A stretch of DNA of 64,000 nt from Bacillus sp. SA1-12. GTDB taxonomy: Bacteria > Bacillota > Bacilli > Bacillales > Bacillaceae. Within the stretch, counting starts at the first letter, position 1; each line of letters starts with the position of its first letter. This document shows positions 26,741-36,885 of the stretch, in pieces. The stretch is taken from positions 90,919 through 154,918 of the forward strand of contig NZ_LATZ01000007.1 of assembly GCF_000981385.1 (NCBI RefSeq), read 5' to 3'. Position numbers and translations under genes: made by a program. The notes beneath the pieces were generated by a model. That model had not been told where the DNA came from and made no database searches. It worked only from the letters and a program-made list of their open reading frames with translations.

Positions 26741-26950
26741 AGATAATTTGATTAGACCATTAATTTGTTATATCTCTCACCCTAGCTTCAGATCAGAGAT
26801 TGGAAGATCAAAAAATTTTTACATGAAAAACAAATATGTTTGTAGCAAGCTTTTGAATTCTAGCAGCTTTTCTAGCCGGTTTATTGCCTTTTTAATTGGA
26901 AAAGTTTATAATAAAATGTGTTTTACATAGTTTGGTTTTATAAAGAATAA

Positions 26951-27673
26951 TTGTTGAGAGAAGTGATTATTATCAGCTTTAATCGAGTTTCCAGTAATAA
27001 ATTATACATACAAATTTATAATCAAATTCTTTCAGAAATCCAGTCAGGTTCCTTTAAGGTTGGCGATAAATTACCTGCAGAAAGAGAGCTTTGCGAACAG
27101 TTCGGGGTCAGCCGGGCTCCCGTTAGACAAGCTTTAAGTGCTCTTGAACTGAATGGGGTTATTTATTCGCGTCAAGGGGAAGGGGTATATGTTAAAAATA
27201 CTCAAGTCACGACTAGCCATTCTCAATCAGCTATAATAATGGATTCAATCTCACCTGAGGATATTGTTGAAGCTAGAATGAATATAGAGCCTTTAATCAT
27301 TAAATATGCTGCTGTAAGAGCTACTGAAGAAGATATTCAGGAACTTCGCTCGACAATTAAAAAAATGGAAGAGGAAACAAATGCTGGCATCTATGTTCCT
27401 GAAACAGATGAAGAACTTCACAGAGGTATCGCTAAGGCTACACATAATGATTTATTTATTAAAATGATGGAAGCTATAAGTAACGCGATGAAACAACAGG
27501 AAATGTGGCAATTTATTCGTGATCGTACAGTGACTCGACCAGATTATAGAGAAGTCAATTTTAAAGAACATAAATTGATTATTAAGGCTATAGAAGAACA
27601 TAATGAGAAAGAAGCTGTGGAAAGAATGACTTCCCACATGCAAAATTTATATGATAGATATTGGAAAGAATAA
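26951..27673 (+). CDS. FadR-subfamily GntR transcriptional regulator
   Basis: About 240 aa. The GntR winged helix spans LYIQIYNQILSEIQSGSF to LPAERELCEQFGVSRAPVRQ; the C-terminal all-helical FCD domain has the metal-site pattern ARMNIEP, DEELHRGIAKATHN and FKEHKLIIKAIEEHN. It probably represses the ACS permease and responds to its substrate or a metabolite. The start is uncertain: TTG at 26951 or 26954, or GTG at 26963; none has an ideal ribosome binding site. Confidence 0.85.
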   Translation: MLREVIIISFNRVSSNKLYIQIYNQILSEIQSGSFKVGDKLPAERELCEQFGVSRAPVRQALSALELNGVIYSRQGEGVYVKNTQVTTSHSQSAIIMDSISPEDIVEARMNIEPLIIKYAAVRATEEDIQELRSTIKKMEEETNAGIYVPETDEELHRGIAKATHNDLFIKMMEAISNAMKQQEMWQFIRDRTVTRPDYREVNFKEHKLIIKAIEEHNEKEAVERMTSHMQNLYDRYWKE

Positions 27674-28035
27674 CAGAGATAGCTTTTATGCGTGATTCCC
27701 TCGATTCTGAGGCTTTCACTATAATGGTAAAAAAAGATGGAATTTATGGGGATGTGGATACCTTGGTAAATTCCTTTTTATTTTGGTGAAAAATAAGGAA
27801 CTAAGAAGAATGTAAGAATAGTAATAAAAACTTTTCCTGTTAAGTGTGTATAAATTGTTAGCCTACAAGTGATCAAGATCTTGATTAAGAAATGGAATTT
27901 TGTTTTGCTTTCAAAGTGTTAAAGATGAGAATTAAAGGCTTCAATATGAACCAATAAATCATCATTATTTTACTTCTTTAATGCGGTGAATTATGAGCTT
28001 ATTAATGTAGGTAGAAAATAATCATTTTTATTTTA
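27674..28035. other. intergenic region without recognised gene
   Basis: AT-rich; no frame or strong hairpin that I can support. Ends at the ArsR promoter. Confidence 0.5.
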
Positions 28036-28073
28036 AATATTCCTTGACTGGAATATTCCGCTTGAGGTATATT
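28036..28073 (+). promoter_or_regulatory. ArsR-gene promoter with operator over the -35
   Basis: AATATTCC (28036-28043) and GGAATATT (28050-28057) form a perfect 8-bp inverted repeat whose 6-bp centre is the -35 TTGACT (28044-28049). The -10 TATATT is at 28068-28073 after an 18-nt spacer. Transcription would begin at or next to the ATG at 28080. Confidence 0.7.
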
Positions 28074-28079
28074 AAACAC

Positions 28080-28409
28080 ATGGAAAAAATATTGAGTGCT
28101 CTTGCCGAAACGAACCGCTTACACATTATGGAACTCTTGCGTGATGGCCCACTTACAGTTGGGGAAATCGCCGATAAACTTCGGCTTCGCCAGCCTCAAG
28201 TTTCCAAGCATCTCCGCGTTCTTAGTGAAGCTGACTTAGTCGAGGTACATCCTGTTGCTAATCGGCGAATCTACCAGCTTAAGACACAACCACTCAGAGA
28301 GCTTGATATATGGCTGAATTCATTCCGACAATTATGGGATGATCGATTCGATCGATTAGATGACTATCTTCTGCAGCTCCAAAGAAATGAAATGAATGAT
28401 GACGTATAA
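28080..28409 (+). CDS. ArsR-family transcriptional regulator
   Basis: A 109-aa winged-helix protein: MEKILSALAETNRLHIMELL, LTVGEIADKLRLRQPQVSKHL, RIYQLKTQPLRELDIWL. No metal-binding CXC motif, so it belongs to the non-metal ArsR group commonly paired with SRPBCC proteins. The frame is open further upstream, but the ATG at 28080 gives the normal N-terminus. The promoter position implies a leaderless mRNA. It precedes an AHSA1/SRPBCC gene. Confidence 0.87.
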   Translation: MEKILSALAETNRLHIMELLRDGPLTVGEIADKLRLRQPQVSKHLRVLSEADLVEVHPVANRRIYQLKTQPLRELDIWLNSFRQLWDDRFDRLDDYLLQLQRNEMNDDV

Positions 28410-28510
28410 ATGGTCGTCCTTTGGAGTAGTTGCGGTCCAGTTCCAAACCTTATGGAGGAGGCTGTTTTGTTTTACTTCAATTAAAGAAAAGTAAACTGGG
28501 AGGAATGAAA

Positions 28511-29041
28511 ATGTCCATGAACAATGCAACAAACAGTGTGACAAAGAAGGTAGAAGGACAGGATCTTATCATCGAGAGAATCTTCAATGCACCGCGAGAT
28601 CTTGTTTTTAAAGCATTCTCGGAATCTGAACATTTAGAGAACTGGTGGGGCCCTAAAGGGTGGAAAACAGAAAATCGAACATTTGAGTTTAAGCCCAACG
28701 GTGTTTGGCATTATTGCATGACATGCATCGATCCAAATCAAGGTGATTTTTATGGCCAGGAATCCTGGGGCAAAGCTGTTTACCGTGAAATAATTGTACC
28801 TGAGAAGATCGTTTATACAGATTGGTTTGCAGATAAAGAAGGAAATATTGCCGAAGGAATGCCGGGGATGCTGATTACCGTAGATTTTGTGGAGCAAGAA
28901 GGAAATACAAAGGTTATCACGCGTTCGCAGTTTGAGTCAGAGGCATCACTTCAGAAAGTATTGGAAATGGGTGTAGTCGAAGGCGTTTCGTCACAATATG
29001 AATGCCTTGATGAGCATTTAGAAAACCTTCAACAAGGGTAA
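28511..29041 (+). CDS. SRPBCC (AHSA1-like) domain protein
   Basis: A 176-aa protein with the hallmark START-like opening (IERIFNAPRDLVFKAFSESE, HLENWWGPKGW), the FEFKPNGVWHYCM strand and a C-terminal long helix (LQKVLEMGVVEGVSSQYECL). These proteins bind hydrophobic ligands. The ATG at 28511 is 7 nt after GGGAGG; an earlier ATG at 28505 is too close. ArsR-SRPBCC pairs are common in Bacillus and suggest ligand-controlled expression. Confidence 0.87.
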   Translation: MSMNNATNSVTKKVEGQDLIIERIFNAPRDLVFKAFSESEHLENWWGPKGWKTENRTFEFKPNGVWHYCMTCIDPNQGDFYGQESWGKAVYREIIVPEKIVYTDWFADKEGNIAEGMPGMLITVDFVEQEGNTKVITRSQFESEASLQKVLEMGVVEGVSSQYECLDEHLENLQQG

Positions 29042-29060
29042 CGGTTCTAACCCCTATAGT

Positions 29061-29110
29061 AAGAGGCTGATTTCTCAGAGAAAATCGGGATCAGCCTCTT
29101 GTATTATTCT
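29061..29110 (+). terminator. terminator of SRPBCC gene
   Basis: AAGAGGCTGA / TCAGCCTCTT perfect 10-bp stem. Confidence 0.8.
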
Positions 29111-29234
29111 AATTTCTAACTCCTTCTCTCCAAAACCAAAATCTCCCCGTCCTCAATCTGCATTCCTACTATTGTTCCCGGCTGATCTTGTGGTATACTT
29201 ACCTACGGTGAAATGAATGAAATGGAGGATTTCA

Positions 29235-30686
29235 GTGGGAAAACAATTGAGCAAACAACAACAAAAAGCACAGGTTGTCCCGTTTCTCCAAGATGGACAA
29301 TATTATTATCATAAAGGCCTAAAGGCATATCGAGAACAAAACCTTCAAAAAGCAAGCAAATATTTGGAAAAGGCAATTGAGTTAGATCCAAAGGACTCTG
29401 TTAAGCTATCCCAGCTCGCAACTATTTATACAGATATGGGAAAGTACAGCCAATCAAATGAATTGCTTTCCTATATACTTGATGAAGTTGATAAAGACAT
29501 GAATGAGTGTCACTACTTTATGGCAAACAATTACGCACATCTTGGATTATTTCAGGAAGCATACAAGTGTGCAACTGAATATGCAAATAAGGAACCATTT
29601 GGTGAATTTACAATAGAAAATGAGGATCTCATTGAGCTTCTTACAATGGAAGATGATGATGAAGATCCATTCTTAAAAGATCCTGATGATTTAATTTTAA
29701 AACAGGATGCAGCAAAGTCACTCCTCGAAAGCAGCCAATTTGAAGAGGCAATTTTATTGCTTGAAGAAATTGTCGCAGAATACCCTGAATTTTGGTCTGC
29801 CCATAATAATTTATCGCTGGCCTATTTTTATGTTGGAGAGGTTGATAAGGCGAAGGAATATTTACAAACAGTCCTGCAGCGCAATCCTGGTAATCTTCAT
29901 GCCTACTGCAATTTATTAGTTTTTTATTATTATGAACGCCAGGATGATAAAGTGGATGAGCTTGCAAATGTGCTGTCCTCAGTCCATCCGCTGTTATATG
30001 AGCACCGCTATAAGCTTGGTGCAACCTTCGCATTAGTTGGGTATTATCCTCTCGCATATAAATGGCTTCGATCCCTCTATAAGCAAGGCTTTGAAGGGGA
30101 TGATACCTTTTATTATTGGCTGTCCTATGCCGCTTATTTTACCGGTCATATTACGTTTGCAGAGCAAATGTGGGAACGGGTTCTTAAAGAAAATAAGAGC
30201 AAGGCCGGGTCTGAGCCGTGGAACCATCAAGGGGAACATAGTGAACAGCGTATGAAAAGTTTGACACTTGAAGAAAGACTATATGCTGTATTCCTTGCTG
30301 TGCAAACAAATAATGAAGACCAAATTCTTGGCTATAAAAAAGCGAATGTTCCTCAATCTCAATTGGAAAAGGAATTTATTGAGATGGCATTGTCAAAGGA
30401 TTATGCTTCCTATGATAACATAGCCTCAATTTATCATATCGCAAATGAATTATTTGTTCATGAAGAGGATGATGAGCTCTTCTTATTTGTTTTTCGTACT
30501 CTTGTCAGAGCGTTTAAAAAAGGATATTCATTGAAAAATCGTCCAGGCTGGGCCGCAGCACTGTATTATAACTGGAGACACAAGCAGAACCAATCTGTTA
30601 GCCAAACCAATGTTGCAGATATGTATCGAGTTTCAACTTCAACGATTGGGAAATATATAAAATATGTGAGAGAGTTAGCGGATTAA
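29235..30686 (+). CDS. tetratricopeptide-repeat protein (YvcD-like)
   Basis: A 483-aa soluble protein with several TPR units: GLKAYREQNLQKASKYLEKA, LATIYTDMGKYSQSNELLSY, NLSLAYFYVGEVDKAKEYLQ. An acidic stretch (MEDDDEDPFLKD) lies in the middle. The C-terminus VADMYRVSTSTIGKYIKYVR looks like a helix-turn-helix. The counterpart next to trxB in B. subtilis is yvcD, function unknown. GTG start at 29235 behind GGAGG; the ATG at 29217 has no site. Confidence 0.83.
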   Translation: MGKQLSKQQQKAQVVPFLQDGQYYYHKGLKAYREQNLQKASKYLEKAIELDPKDSVKLSQLATIYTDMGKYSQSNELLSYILDEVDKDMNECHYFMANNYAHLGLFQEAYKCATEYANKEPFGEFTIENEDLIELLTMEDDDEDPFLKDPDDLILKQDAAKSLLESSQFEEAILLLEEIVAEYPEFWSAHNNLSLAYFYVGEVDKAKEYLQTVLQRNPGNLHAYCNLLVFYYYERQDDKVDELANVLSSVHPLLYEHRYKLGATFALVGYYPLAYKWLRSLYKQGFEGDDTFYYWLSYAAYFTGHITFAEQMWERVLKENKSKAGSEPWNHQGEHSEQRMKSLTLEERLYAVFLAVQTNNEDQILGYKKANVPQSQLEKEFIEMALSKDYASYDNIASIYHIANELFVHEEDDELFLFVFRTLVRAFKKGYSLKNRPGWAAALYYNWRHKQNQSVSQTNVADMYRVSTSTIGKYIKYVRELAD

Positions 30687-30744
30687 GGAGCTTGGGCTTT
30701 TGGTGTTTTTAGAAACGATAAAAATGCTCGGTACTGAGTATAAG

Positions 30745-30872
30745 CGCTTCGACATCCAGCTGCAGCGCCTAGCTCCTCGAGTCATAAGCCAATTTAGAAT
30801 TGAAGGAAAAAAACGCCTTCTATTCTAAATCGTCTTATGCTTGTCGGAGCTGTTCGAGGCGCTTCCGCTTTT
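30745..30872. repeat. dispersed hairpin repeat, copy 1
   Basis: Starts GCGCTTCGACATCCAGC and ends AGGCGCTTCCGCTTTT. Folds into one long hairpin: GCGCCT/AGGCGC, AGCTCC/GGAGCT, CATAAG/CTTATG, ATTTAGAAT/ATTCTAAAT, GAAGG/CCTTC. Confidence 0.8.
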
Positions 30873-30906
30873 CTTAAATGTTAAGAAAGATAAAATTTGA
30901 ACTTAG

Positions 30907-31033
30907 TGTCGGTTTCTAGCTCCAGGCACCATCGGCTCGAGTCATAAGTCAAATAGGAATTGAAGGTAAAGAACACCTTCTATTCCTATTCGCCTTATGC
31001 TTGTCGCCGATAAGCGGGCGCCTTCCGCTTTTA
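30907..31033. repeat. dispersed hairpin repeat, copy 2
   Basis: Same architecture as copy 1 (TCGAGTCATAAG, GAAGG, CTTATGCTTGTCG, CTTCCGCTTTT shared), but the inner stem is AATAGGAAT/ATTCCTATT and the outer one ATCGGC/GCCGAT: different sequence, pairing kept. Confidence 0.8.
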
Positions 31034-31197
31034 GTTTGAGCAAAAAAATGGCAAGATTCGTTTTAATTTTATAGGATGTTTGTAGGGTAAACTAAAAGAA
31101 GACGAAGTACGAATGATGGTGCCGATTTGAAGATGAGTTTGATTGATGTCTTCTTAATATAACAGGTAACTTTAACAAAACAACGTATGAGGAGTGA

Positions 31198-32154
<957 letters not shown>

Positions 32155-32280
32155 GAATGATTATGAAGCTTGTTTAACGAATTCGTAATTCTGTTTTAAC
32201 TTACCTGTAACATGGGTGAAACAATTATAGGTTATTATATAATTAGTAATTGACCCCCTTTTATAAATAGACTTATTTTA

Positions 32281-32315
32281 GAGCATGGGCGCCCTTTCCC
32301 ATGCTCCCTTTTTTT
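32281..32315 (+). terminator. trxB terminator
   Basis: GAGCATGGG / CCCATGCTC stem with a T7 tail. Confidence 0.85.
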
Positions 32316-32466
32316 GTCCCCAAAGCTGTTTTATTTTTATTTGTCCATGTATTAGTACAGGTTATCTACATAGGTCTCTTTTTTAAAACAATTTTTTTAA
32401 AATTAATGAAACTGTTTTATACTTCAAACGTATATACATATAGAAAAACAACTATGATGTGTTTCG

Positions 32467-32495
32467 TTGTTAAGACACAATTAAAATAGTATAAT
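32467..32495 (+). promoter_or_regulatory. sigma-A promoter of the Nudix-rapZ operon
   Basis: TTGTTA (32467-32472), 17-nt spacer, TATAAT (32490-32495). Confidence 0.65.
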
Positions 32496-32660
32496 AAATG
32501 AAAGAAAGTGAAGAACGTAACAAATGTTTCTAAAATGAAATGAATGTCAGCCGTTAGAAGGGAATATGAATCACCCAGTCCGTGTGTTTTAGCGGTTTTC
32601 TGACAGAAGATAAAAACTCCATTACGTTTTTGATTTCATGTGAAAATTGAGGTGAAGAAG

Positions 32661-33119
32661 TTGCAGCGAGTGACAAATTGCGTCTTAGTAGAAGAAAACA
32701 AAGTACTTCTCCTGCAAAAACCAAAAAGAGGCTGGTGGGTAGCTCCTGGAGGGAAAATGGAGTTAGGTGAGTCAATCAAGGATACAGTCACCCGTGAATA
32801 CCGTGAAGAAACAGGCATATACATTAAAAATCCTCAGTTGAAGGGAGTATTCACCTTCATCATTCAGGATGGAAAAGAGATCGTTTCTGAATGGATGATG
32901 TTTACGTTCCTGGCTACAGATTATCAAGGAACAAATGTCTTGGAATCTGAGGAAGGAACGATTAAGTGGCATGAAAAGGAAGACATTCAGCATTTGCCGA
33001 TGGCTCCTGGCGACCACCATATATTAGATTATGTCATTAAAGGGACGGGCATGCTATATGGAACCTTTACATATACACCTGATTATCATTTGATTTCCTA
33101 TCGTTTGGATCCGCAATAA
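32661..33119 (+). CDS. Nudix hydrolase (YvcI-like)
   Basis: A 152-aa Nudix enzyme with the full box GKMELGESIKDTVTREYREE-TG (GX5EX7REUXEEXGU). It hydrolyses a nucleoside diphosphate derivative; members near rapZ are often annotated as 8-oxo-dGTP diphosphatase, not proven here. The frame opens at a GTG (32640), but TTG at 32661, behind GAGGTGAAG, begins MQRVTNCVLV, the usual N-terminus of this family. First gene of the operon with rapZ, glmR, whiA and crh. Confidence 0.9.
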   Translation: MQRVTNCVLVEENKVLLLQKPKRGWWVAPGGKMELGESIKDTVTREYREETGIYIKNPQLKGVFTFIIQDGKEIVSEWMMFTFLATDYQGTNVLESEEGTIKWHEKEDIQHLPMAPGDHHILDYVIKGTGMLYGTFTYTPDYHLISYRLDPQ

Positions 33120-33192
33120 TGACCGAGCTTGCGAAGATTTCACTTTATACTAATAAAAGAGCTAGGGTATCAGTAGAGAGGAGGAATAAACG

Positions 33193-34101
33193 ATGACAAA
33201 TGAAAAAAATGAGCAGCAAACAACTACTCCAAATGATGTACAAATGGTCATCATTACGGGTATGTCAGGTGCGGGTAAAACCGTTGCCATTCAAAGCTTT
33301 GAGGACCTGGGATATTTTTGTGTTGATAACTTGCCTCCCACACTGCTGCCTAAATTTTTAGAATTGATGAAGGAATCAGGAGCAAAAATGAATAAGGTTG
33401 CTTTAGTCATGGACCTCCGCGGAAGAGAGTTCTTTGATCATCTTTTCCAAGCTCTTGATGATTTAGCGGAAAGCACCTGGCTCACTCCGCAGATCCTTTT
33501 TCTTGATGCAAAAGATGCAACACTTGTTACACGATATAAAGAAACGCGACGGTCACACCCATTAGCATCAAAAGGTCTTCCTTTAGAGGGAATTGGATTA
33601 GAACGCGATCTTCTTGAGGAGTTAAAAGGCAGGGCACAGCTTATTTATGATACGTCGGACCTGAAGCCAAGAGATCTAAGAGAAAAAATTCTTAAGCAAT
33701 TTTCATCAAGTGTTGAACATACATTCACCGTGAATGTTACTTCATTTGGTTTTAAATATGGTATCCCAATTGATGCAGACCTTGTATTTGATGTTCGATT
33801 CTTGCCTAATCCGCATTATATTGAGCATATGAGGCCAAAAACTGGTTTACAGGAGGAAGTGTCCTCCTATGTGCTGAAATGGAATGAAACACAAAAGTTT
33901 TTAGAAAAACTCATTGATTTGCTGACATTTATGCTTCCTTATTATAAGCGGGAAGGGAAAAGCCAGCTTGTTGTTGCGATCGGTTGTACAGGAGGACAGC
34001 ATCGCTCAGTTACACTTGCCGAATACATTGCAAACTATTATAAGGATGACTATCATACTCAAGTGTCTCACCGGGATATTGAGAAGAGGAAGCATCGTTA
34101 A
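33193..34101 (+). CDS. rapZ: RapZ/YvcJ nucleotide-binding protein
   Basis: A 302-aa P-loop protein: Walker A GMSGAGKT (residues 23-30), [14 protein letters not shown], and the C-terminal [16 protein letters not shown]. In E. coli RapZ is an RNA-binding adapter controlling GlmS levels; YvcJ of B. subtilis hydrolyses GTP and its role is less clear. The N-terminal 15 residues, rich in Gln and Thr, are an extension over the family core. ATG behind GAGGAGG. glmR follows 3 nt later. Confidence 0.95.
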   Translation: MTNEKNEQQTTTPNDVQMVIITGMSGAGKTVAIQSFEDLGYFCVDNLPPTLLPKFLELMKESGAKMNKVALVMDLRGREFFDHLFQALDDLAESTWLTPQILFLDAKDATLVTRYKETRRSHPLASKGLPLEGIGLERDLLEELKGRAQLIYDTSDLKPRDLREKILKQFSSSVEHTFTVNVTSFGFKYGIPIDADLVFDVRFLPNPHYIEHMRPKTGLQEEVSSYVLKWNETQKFLEKLIDLLTFMLPYYKREGKSQLVVAIGCTGGQHRSVTLAEYIANYYKDDYHTQVSHRDIEKRKHR

Positions 34102-34104
34102 TTA

Positions 34105-35073
34105 ATGGGACAGGAACAAATGCAAAAGGTTGTCATCATAGGCGGCGGAACTGGTTTATCCGTTCTTTTGAGGGGATTAAAGCAGTTTCCGCTTGATATA
34201 ACAGCTATTGTTACAGTCGCTGATGATGGCGGGAGCTCCGGCAGGCTCCGCGATGAATTGAACATCCCACCTCCTGGTGATATTCGCAATGTATTGGCCG
34301 CTTTATCCGATGTTGAACCTCTTGTTGAGGAACTTTTTCAGCATCGTTTTAATAAAGGAAATAACTTAATAGGACATTCACTAGGCAACCTCATCCTGGC
34401 AGCGATGACAAACATTACAGGTGATTTTGTCCATGCAATAAAAGAAATGAGTACGGTCTTAAATGTACGCGGCAGAGTATTGCCTGCTGCTAATACGAGC
34501 GTGATTTTACATGCGGAAATGGAAGATGGCACGTTCGTTTCCGGTGAGTCCAAAATTCCGTTCTCAGGTAAGAAAATTAAACGGGTCTTTTTAAGTCCTG
34601 ATGATATTGAACCATTGCCTGAAACACTTGATGCGATTCAGGAAGCGGATTTAATCATCATTGGACCGGGAAGTCTGTACACAAGTATTTTACCAAACCT
34701 TCTTGTTCCGAAAATAGGGGAAGAGGTTTGCAAGGCGAAGGCTAAAAAGGTATACATTTGCAATGTGATGACACAGGCAGGAGAAACATTAAACTATTCT
34801 GCCAGTGATCATGTCAAAGCGTTATATGATCATATGAAGTGCACATTTATGGATACAATTCTTGTTAATAAAGAGGAAATTCCCGATCATATTAAAGCAT
34901 TATATGAAGAGGAACTTGCCAAGCCAGTCAATTATGACATTGAAAAACTAAAGGCATTGGGACTTCAAGTCATAACAGATAAAATTGTAAGTTATGAAAA
35001 TAATGTGATTAGGCATGATACGAATAAAGTGGCTAAACTTCTATATGGTATTCTTCAGCAGGAATTAACATAA
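34105..35073 (+). CDS. glmR: gluconeogenesis factor GlmR (YvcK)
   Basis: A 322-aa CofD-like protein: [54 protein letters not shown]. It binds UDP-GlcNAc and stimulates GlmS to direct carbon into cell-wall precursors, and is needed for growth on gluconeogenic carbon sources (known for B. subtilis). It sits 3 nt after rapZ in the conserved operon. Confidence 0.95.
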   Translation: MGQEQMQKVVIIGGGTGLSVLLRGLKQFPLDITAIVTVADDGGSSGRLRDELNIPPPGDIRNVLAALSDVEPLVEELFQHRFNKGNNLIGHSLGNLILAAMTNITGDFVHAIKEMSTVLNVRGRVLPAANTSVILHAEMEDGTFVSGESKIPFSGKKIKRVFLSPDDIEPLPETLDAIQEADLIIIGPGSLYTSILPNLLVPKIGEEVCKAKAKKVYICNVMTQAGETLNYSASDHVKALYDHMKCTFMDTILVNKEEIPDHIKALYEEELAKPVNYDIEKLKALGLQVITDKIVSYENNVIRHDTNKVAKLLYGILQQELT

Positions 35074-35102
35074 GTGCATGTCTTAGAATGGGGGTGCAGT
35101 GG

Positions 35103-36053
35103 TTGTCATTTGCATCTGAAACGAAAAAAGAACTAACGAACTTAGAACTAAAGCCTTGTTGTATTAAAGCTGAGCTGTCTGCACTCATTAGAATGAATGG
35201 ATCCCTTTTCTTTTCTAATCGAACGATTATGGTGGATATTCAAACGGAAAATGCTGCAATCGCAAGGCGTATCTATACGTTATTAAAAAAACAATATGAA
35301 GTTTCGGTCGAACTGCTCGTTCGGAAAAAAATGAGATTGAAAAAGAACAATGTTTATATTGTCCGCCTTGTTGAAAAGGCTAGAAGTATTTTAGAGGATT
35401 TACAAATCCTAGAGGAAGATTTTTCCTTGATAAGGAGTATATCGCCATCACTTGTGAAGAAAAAGTGTTGCAAGCGCTCTTATATCCGCGGCGCATTTCT
35501 TGCAGGCGGTTCCGTAAACAATCCAGAAACTTCCTCTTATCATCTCGAAATTTTCTCGCTATATAAAGAGCACAATGATTCTCTTTGCGAGTTAATGAAT
35601 ACATTTGATTTAAATAGTAAAACGCTAGAAAGAAAAAAAGGCTTTATCACTTATTTAAAAGAAGCTGAAAAAATTACTGAGTTTCTGAATATTATTGGCG
35701 CACACCAAGCCTTATTGCGCTTTGAAGATGTAAGAATTGTCCGCGATATGAGAAATTCAGTTAATCGCCTTGTCAATTGCGAAACAGCCAATTTAAACAA
35801 AACAATTGGTGCTGCACTAAGACAGGTAGAAAATATTCGATTCATCGACGATAAAATCGGCTTGGATGCACTTCCCGATAAGCTTAGGGAAATCGCCAAG
35901 CTGCGCGTCGAGTATCAAGATGTAACCTTAAAAGAACTTGGAGAAATGGTATCAAGCGGAACAATTAGCAAATCTGGTATAAACCATCGCTTACGAAAAT
36001 TAGACCAAATTGCTGACCAACTTAGATCAGGACAACCGCTATCATTAAAATAA
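35103..36053 (+). CDS. whiA: WhiA sporulation/cell-division regulator
   Basis: A 316-aa protein with the N-terminal WhiA domain, a LAGLIDADG-type fold ([19 protein letters not shown]), and a C-terminal helix-turn-helix ([20 protein letters not shown]). WhiA binds DNA and affects division and chromosome segregation in Bacillus. The start is TTG at 35103 ([11 protein letters not shown]), 6 nt after GGGGGTG; the ATG at 35088 lacks a ribosome binding site. Confidence 0.95.
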   Translation: MSFASETKKELTNLELKPCCIKAELSALIRMNGSLFFSNRTIMVDIQTENAAIARRIYTLLKKQYEVSVELLVRKKMRLKKNNVYIVRLVEKARSILEDLQILEEDFSLIRSISPSLVKKKCCKRSYIRGAFLAGGSVNNPETSSYHLEIFSLYKEHNDSLCELMNTFDLNSKTLERKKGFITYLKEAEKITEFLNIIGAHQALLRFEDVRIVRDMRNSVNRLVNCETANLNKTIGAALRQVENIRFIDDKIGLDALPDKLREIAKLRVEYQDVTLKELGEMVSSGTISKSGINHRLRKLDQIADQLRSGQPLSLK

Positions 36054-36081
36054 AAATACAAAAAGAGAAGAGGAGATATTT

Positions 36082-36339
36082 ATGGTTGAAAAACAAGTTG
36101 AAGTTCACCTGAAAACTGGCTTGCAAGCTCGTCCAGCTGCTTTATTTGTTCAAGAGGCAAACCGTTTTGCATCAGATATCTTTTTAGAAAAAGACGGCAA
36201 AAAGGTAAATGCCAAAAGTATCATGGGGCTCATGAGCTTAGCAATCAGCTCAGGCTCTAACATTACCCTAATTGCTGAAGGCAATGACGAGCAAGACGCC
36301 GTTGAAACCTTAGCAAAATATGTCCAGCAAGAAGGATAA
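36082..36339 (+). CDS. crh: HPr-like catabolite repression protein Crh
   Basis: An 85-aa HPr homologue in which residue 15 is Gln instead of the catalytic His (KTGLQARPA), while regulatory Ser46 is kept (AKSIMGLMSL). This is the diagnostic Crh pattern: it cannot carry PTS phosphate, but Ser46-P Crh is a CcpA corepressor. It is the last gene of the operon, followed by a terminator. Confidence 0.97.
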   Translation: MVEKQVEVHLKTGLQARPAALFVQEANRFASDIFLEKDGKKVNAKSIMGLMSLAISSGSNITLIAEGNDEQDAVETLAKYVQQEG

Positions 36340-36347
36340 AGAGGAAA

Positions 36348-36385
36348 GCACACCGTTTAGGAAATTGGCGGTGTGCTATTTTTAT
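36348..36385 (+). terminator. crh terminator
   Basis: GCACACCG / CGGTGTGC stem with a T-rich tail. Confidence 0.85.
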
Positions 36386-36470
36386 ATTTATTTTACAAAC
36401 AAAAGTTTCCTAATAAAGCTCAAACTGGTAAGTTAACAAGAAAAGAGTTATATACACATTTTTAAAAGAT

Positions 36471-36840
36471 AAAATATGTGGTGGAAGGAAAGGGAAAGTT
36501 CTTCATAATGCCTATGAAGCCCCAAACAAGTGGAGGAAGGGGAGGAAAAGACCTTCATAATGCCTATGAGGGACAAAACAGGTAGAGGAAGCAAAGAAAA
36601 AGTTCTTCATAATGCCTATGAAGACCAAAACAGGTGGAGGAAGCAAAGATAAAGTCCTTCATAATGCCTATGAAAACCAAAACAGGTAGAGGAAGCAAAG
36701 AAAAAGTCCTTCATATTGCCTATGAAGGCCAAAACAGGTGGTGGAAGCAGAGAAAAAGTCCTTCATAATGCCAATGAATGCTAAAACAGGTAGAAGAAGC
36801 AAAGAAAAAGTCCTTCACACCCCTCATCAAGGCCCATATC
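36471..36840. repeat. 52-bp tandem repeat array
   Basis: The motif CTTCAT begins at 36501, 36553, 36605, 36657, 36709 and 36761, each exactly 52 bp apart; a decayed seventh unit begins at 36813 and a partial unit precedes the first. Each full unit holds a 19-bp dyad CTTCATAATGCCTATGAAG (arms CTTCATA/TATGAAG, decaying toward the end) and a purine-rich half (ACAGGTAGAGGAAGC, AAAGAAAAAGTC). Spacing is invariant with no indels. Confidence 0.92.
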
Positions 36841-36845
36841 AAATA

Positions 36846-36879
36846 AAAAGCCCTTCATCAATAAGATGAAGGGCTTCCC
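36846..36879 (-). terminator. clpP terminator (bidirectional form)
   Basis: AAGCCCTTCATC / GATGAAGGGCTT 12-bp stem, T-rich on the minus strand. The stem shares CTTCAT/ATGAAG with the neighbouring 52-bp units. Confidence 0.85.
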
Positions 36880-36885
36880 TAAAAA

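Larger units (their letters stand above)
32155..32660. other. intergenic region: trxB terminator and rapZ-operon promoter
   Basis: Contains the trxB terminator (32281-32315) and a sigma-A promoter (32467-32495). The leader from there to the Nudix start is about 160 nt. No gene seen. Confidence 0.6.
36340..36885. other. convergent intergenic region crh / clpP
   Basis: Holds the crh terminator, a tandem array of 52-bp units (36471-36840) and the clpP terminator. No frame with protein character; 52 is not a multiple of three. Confidence 0.8.

Noticed and set aside
26721..26930. 69-codon plus-strand frame
   Set aside because: Starts inside the SR1P-like terminator, with no ribosome binding site or recognisable protein character.
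36471..36840. CRISPR array between crh and clpP
   Set aside because: The whole 52-bp unit is conserved, with no unique spacers and no cas genes; it is a simple tandem array.
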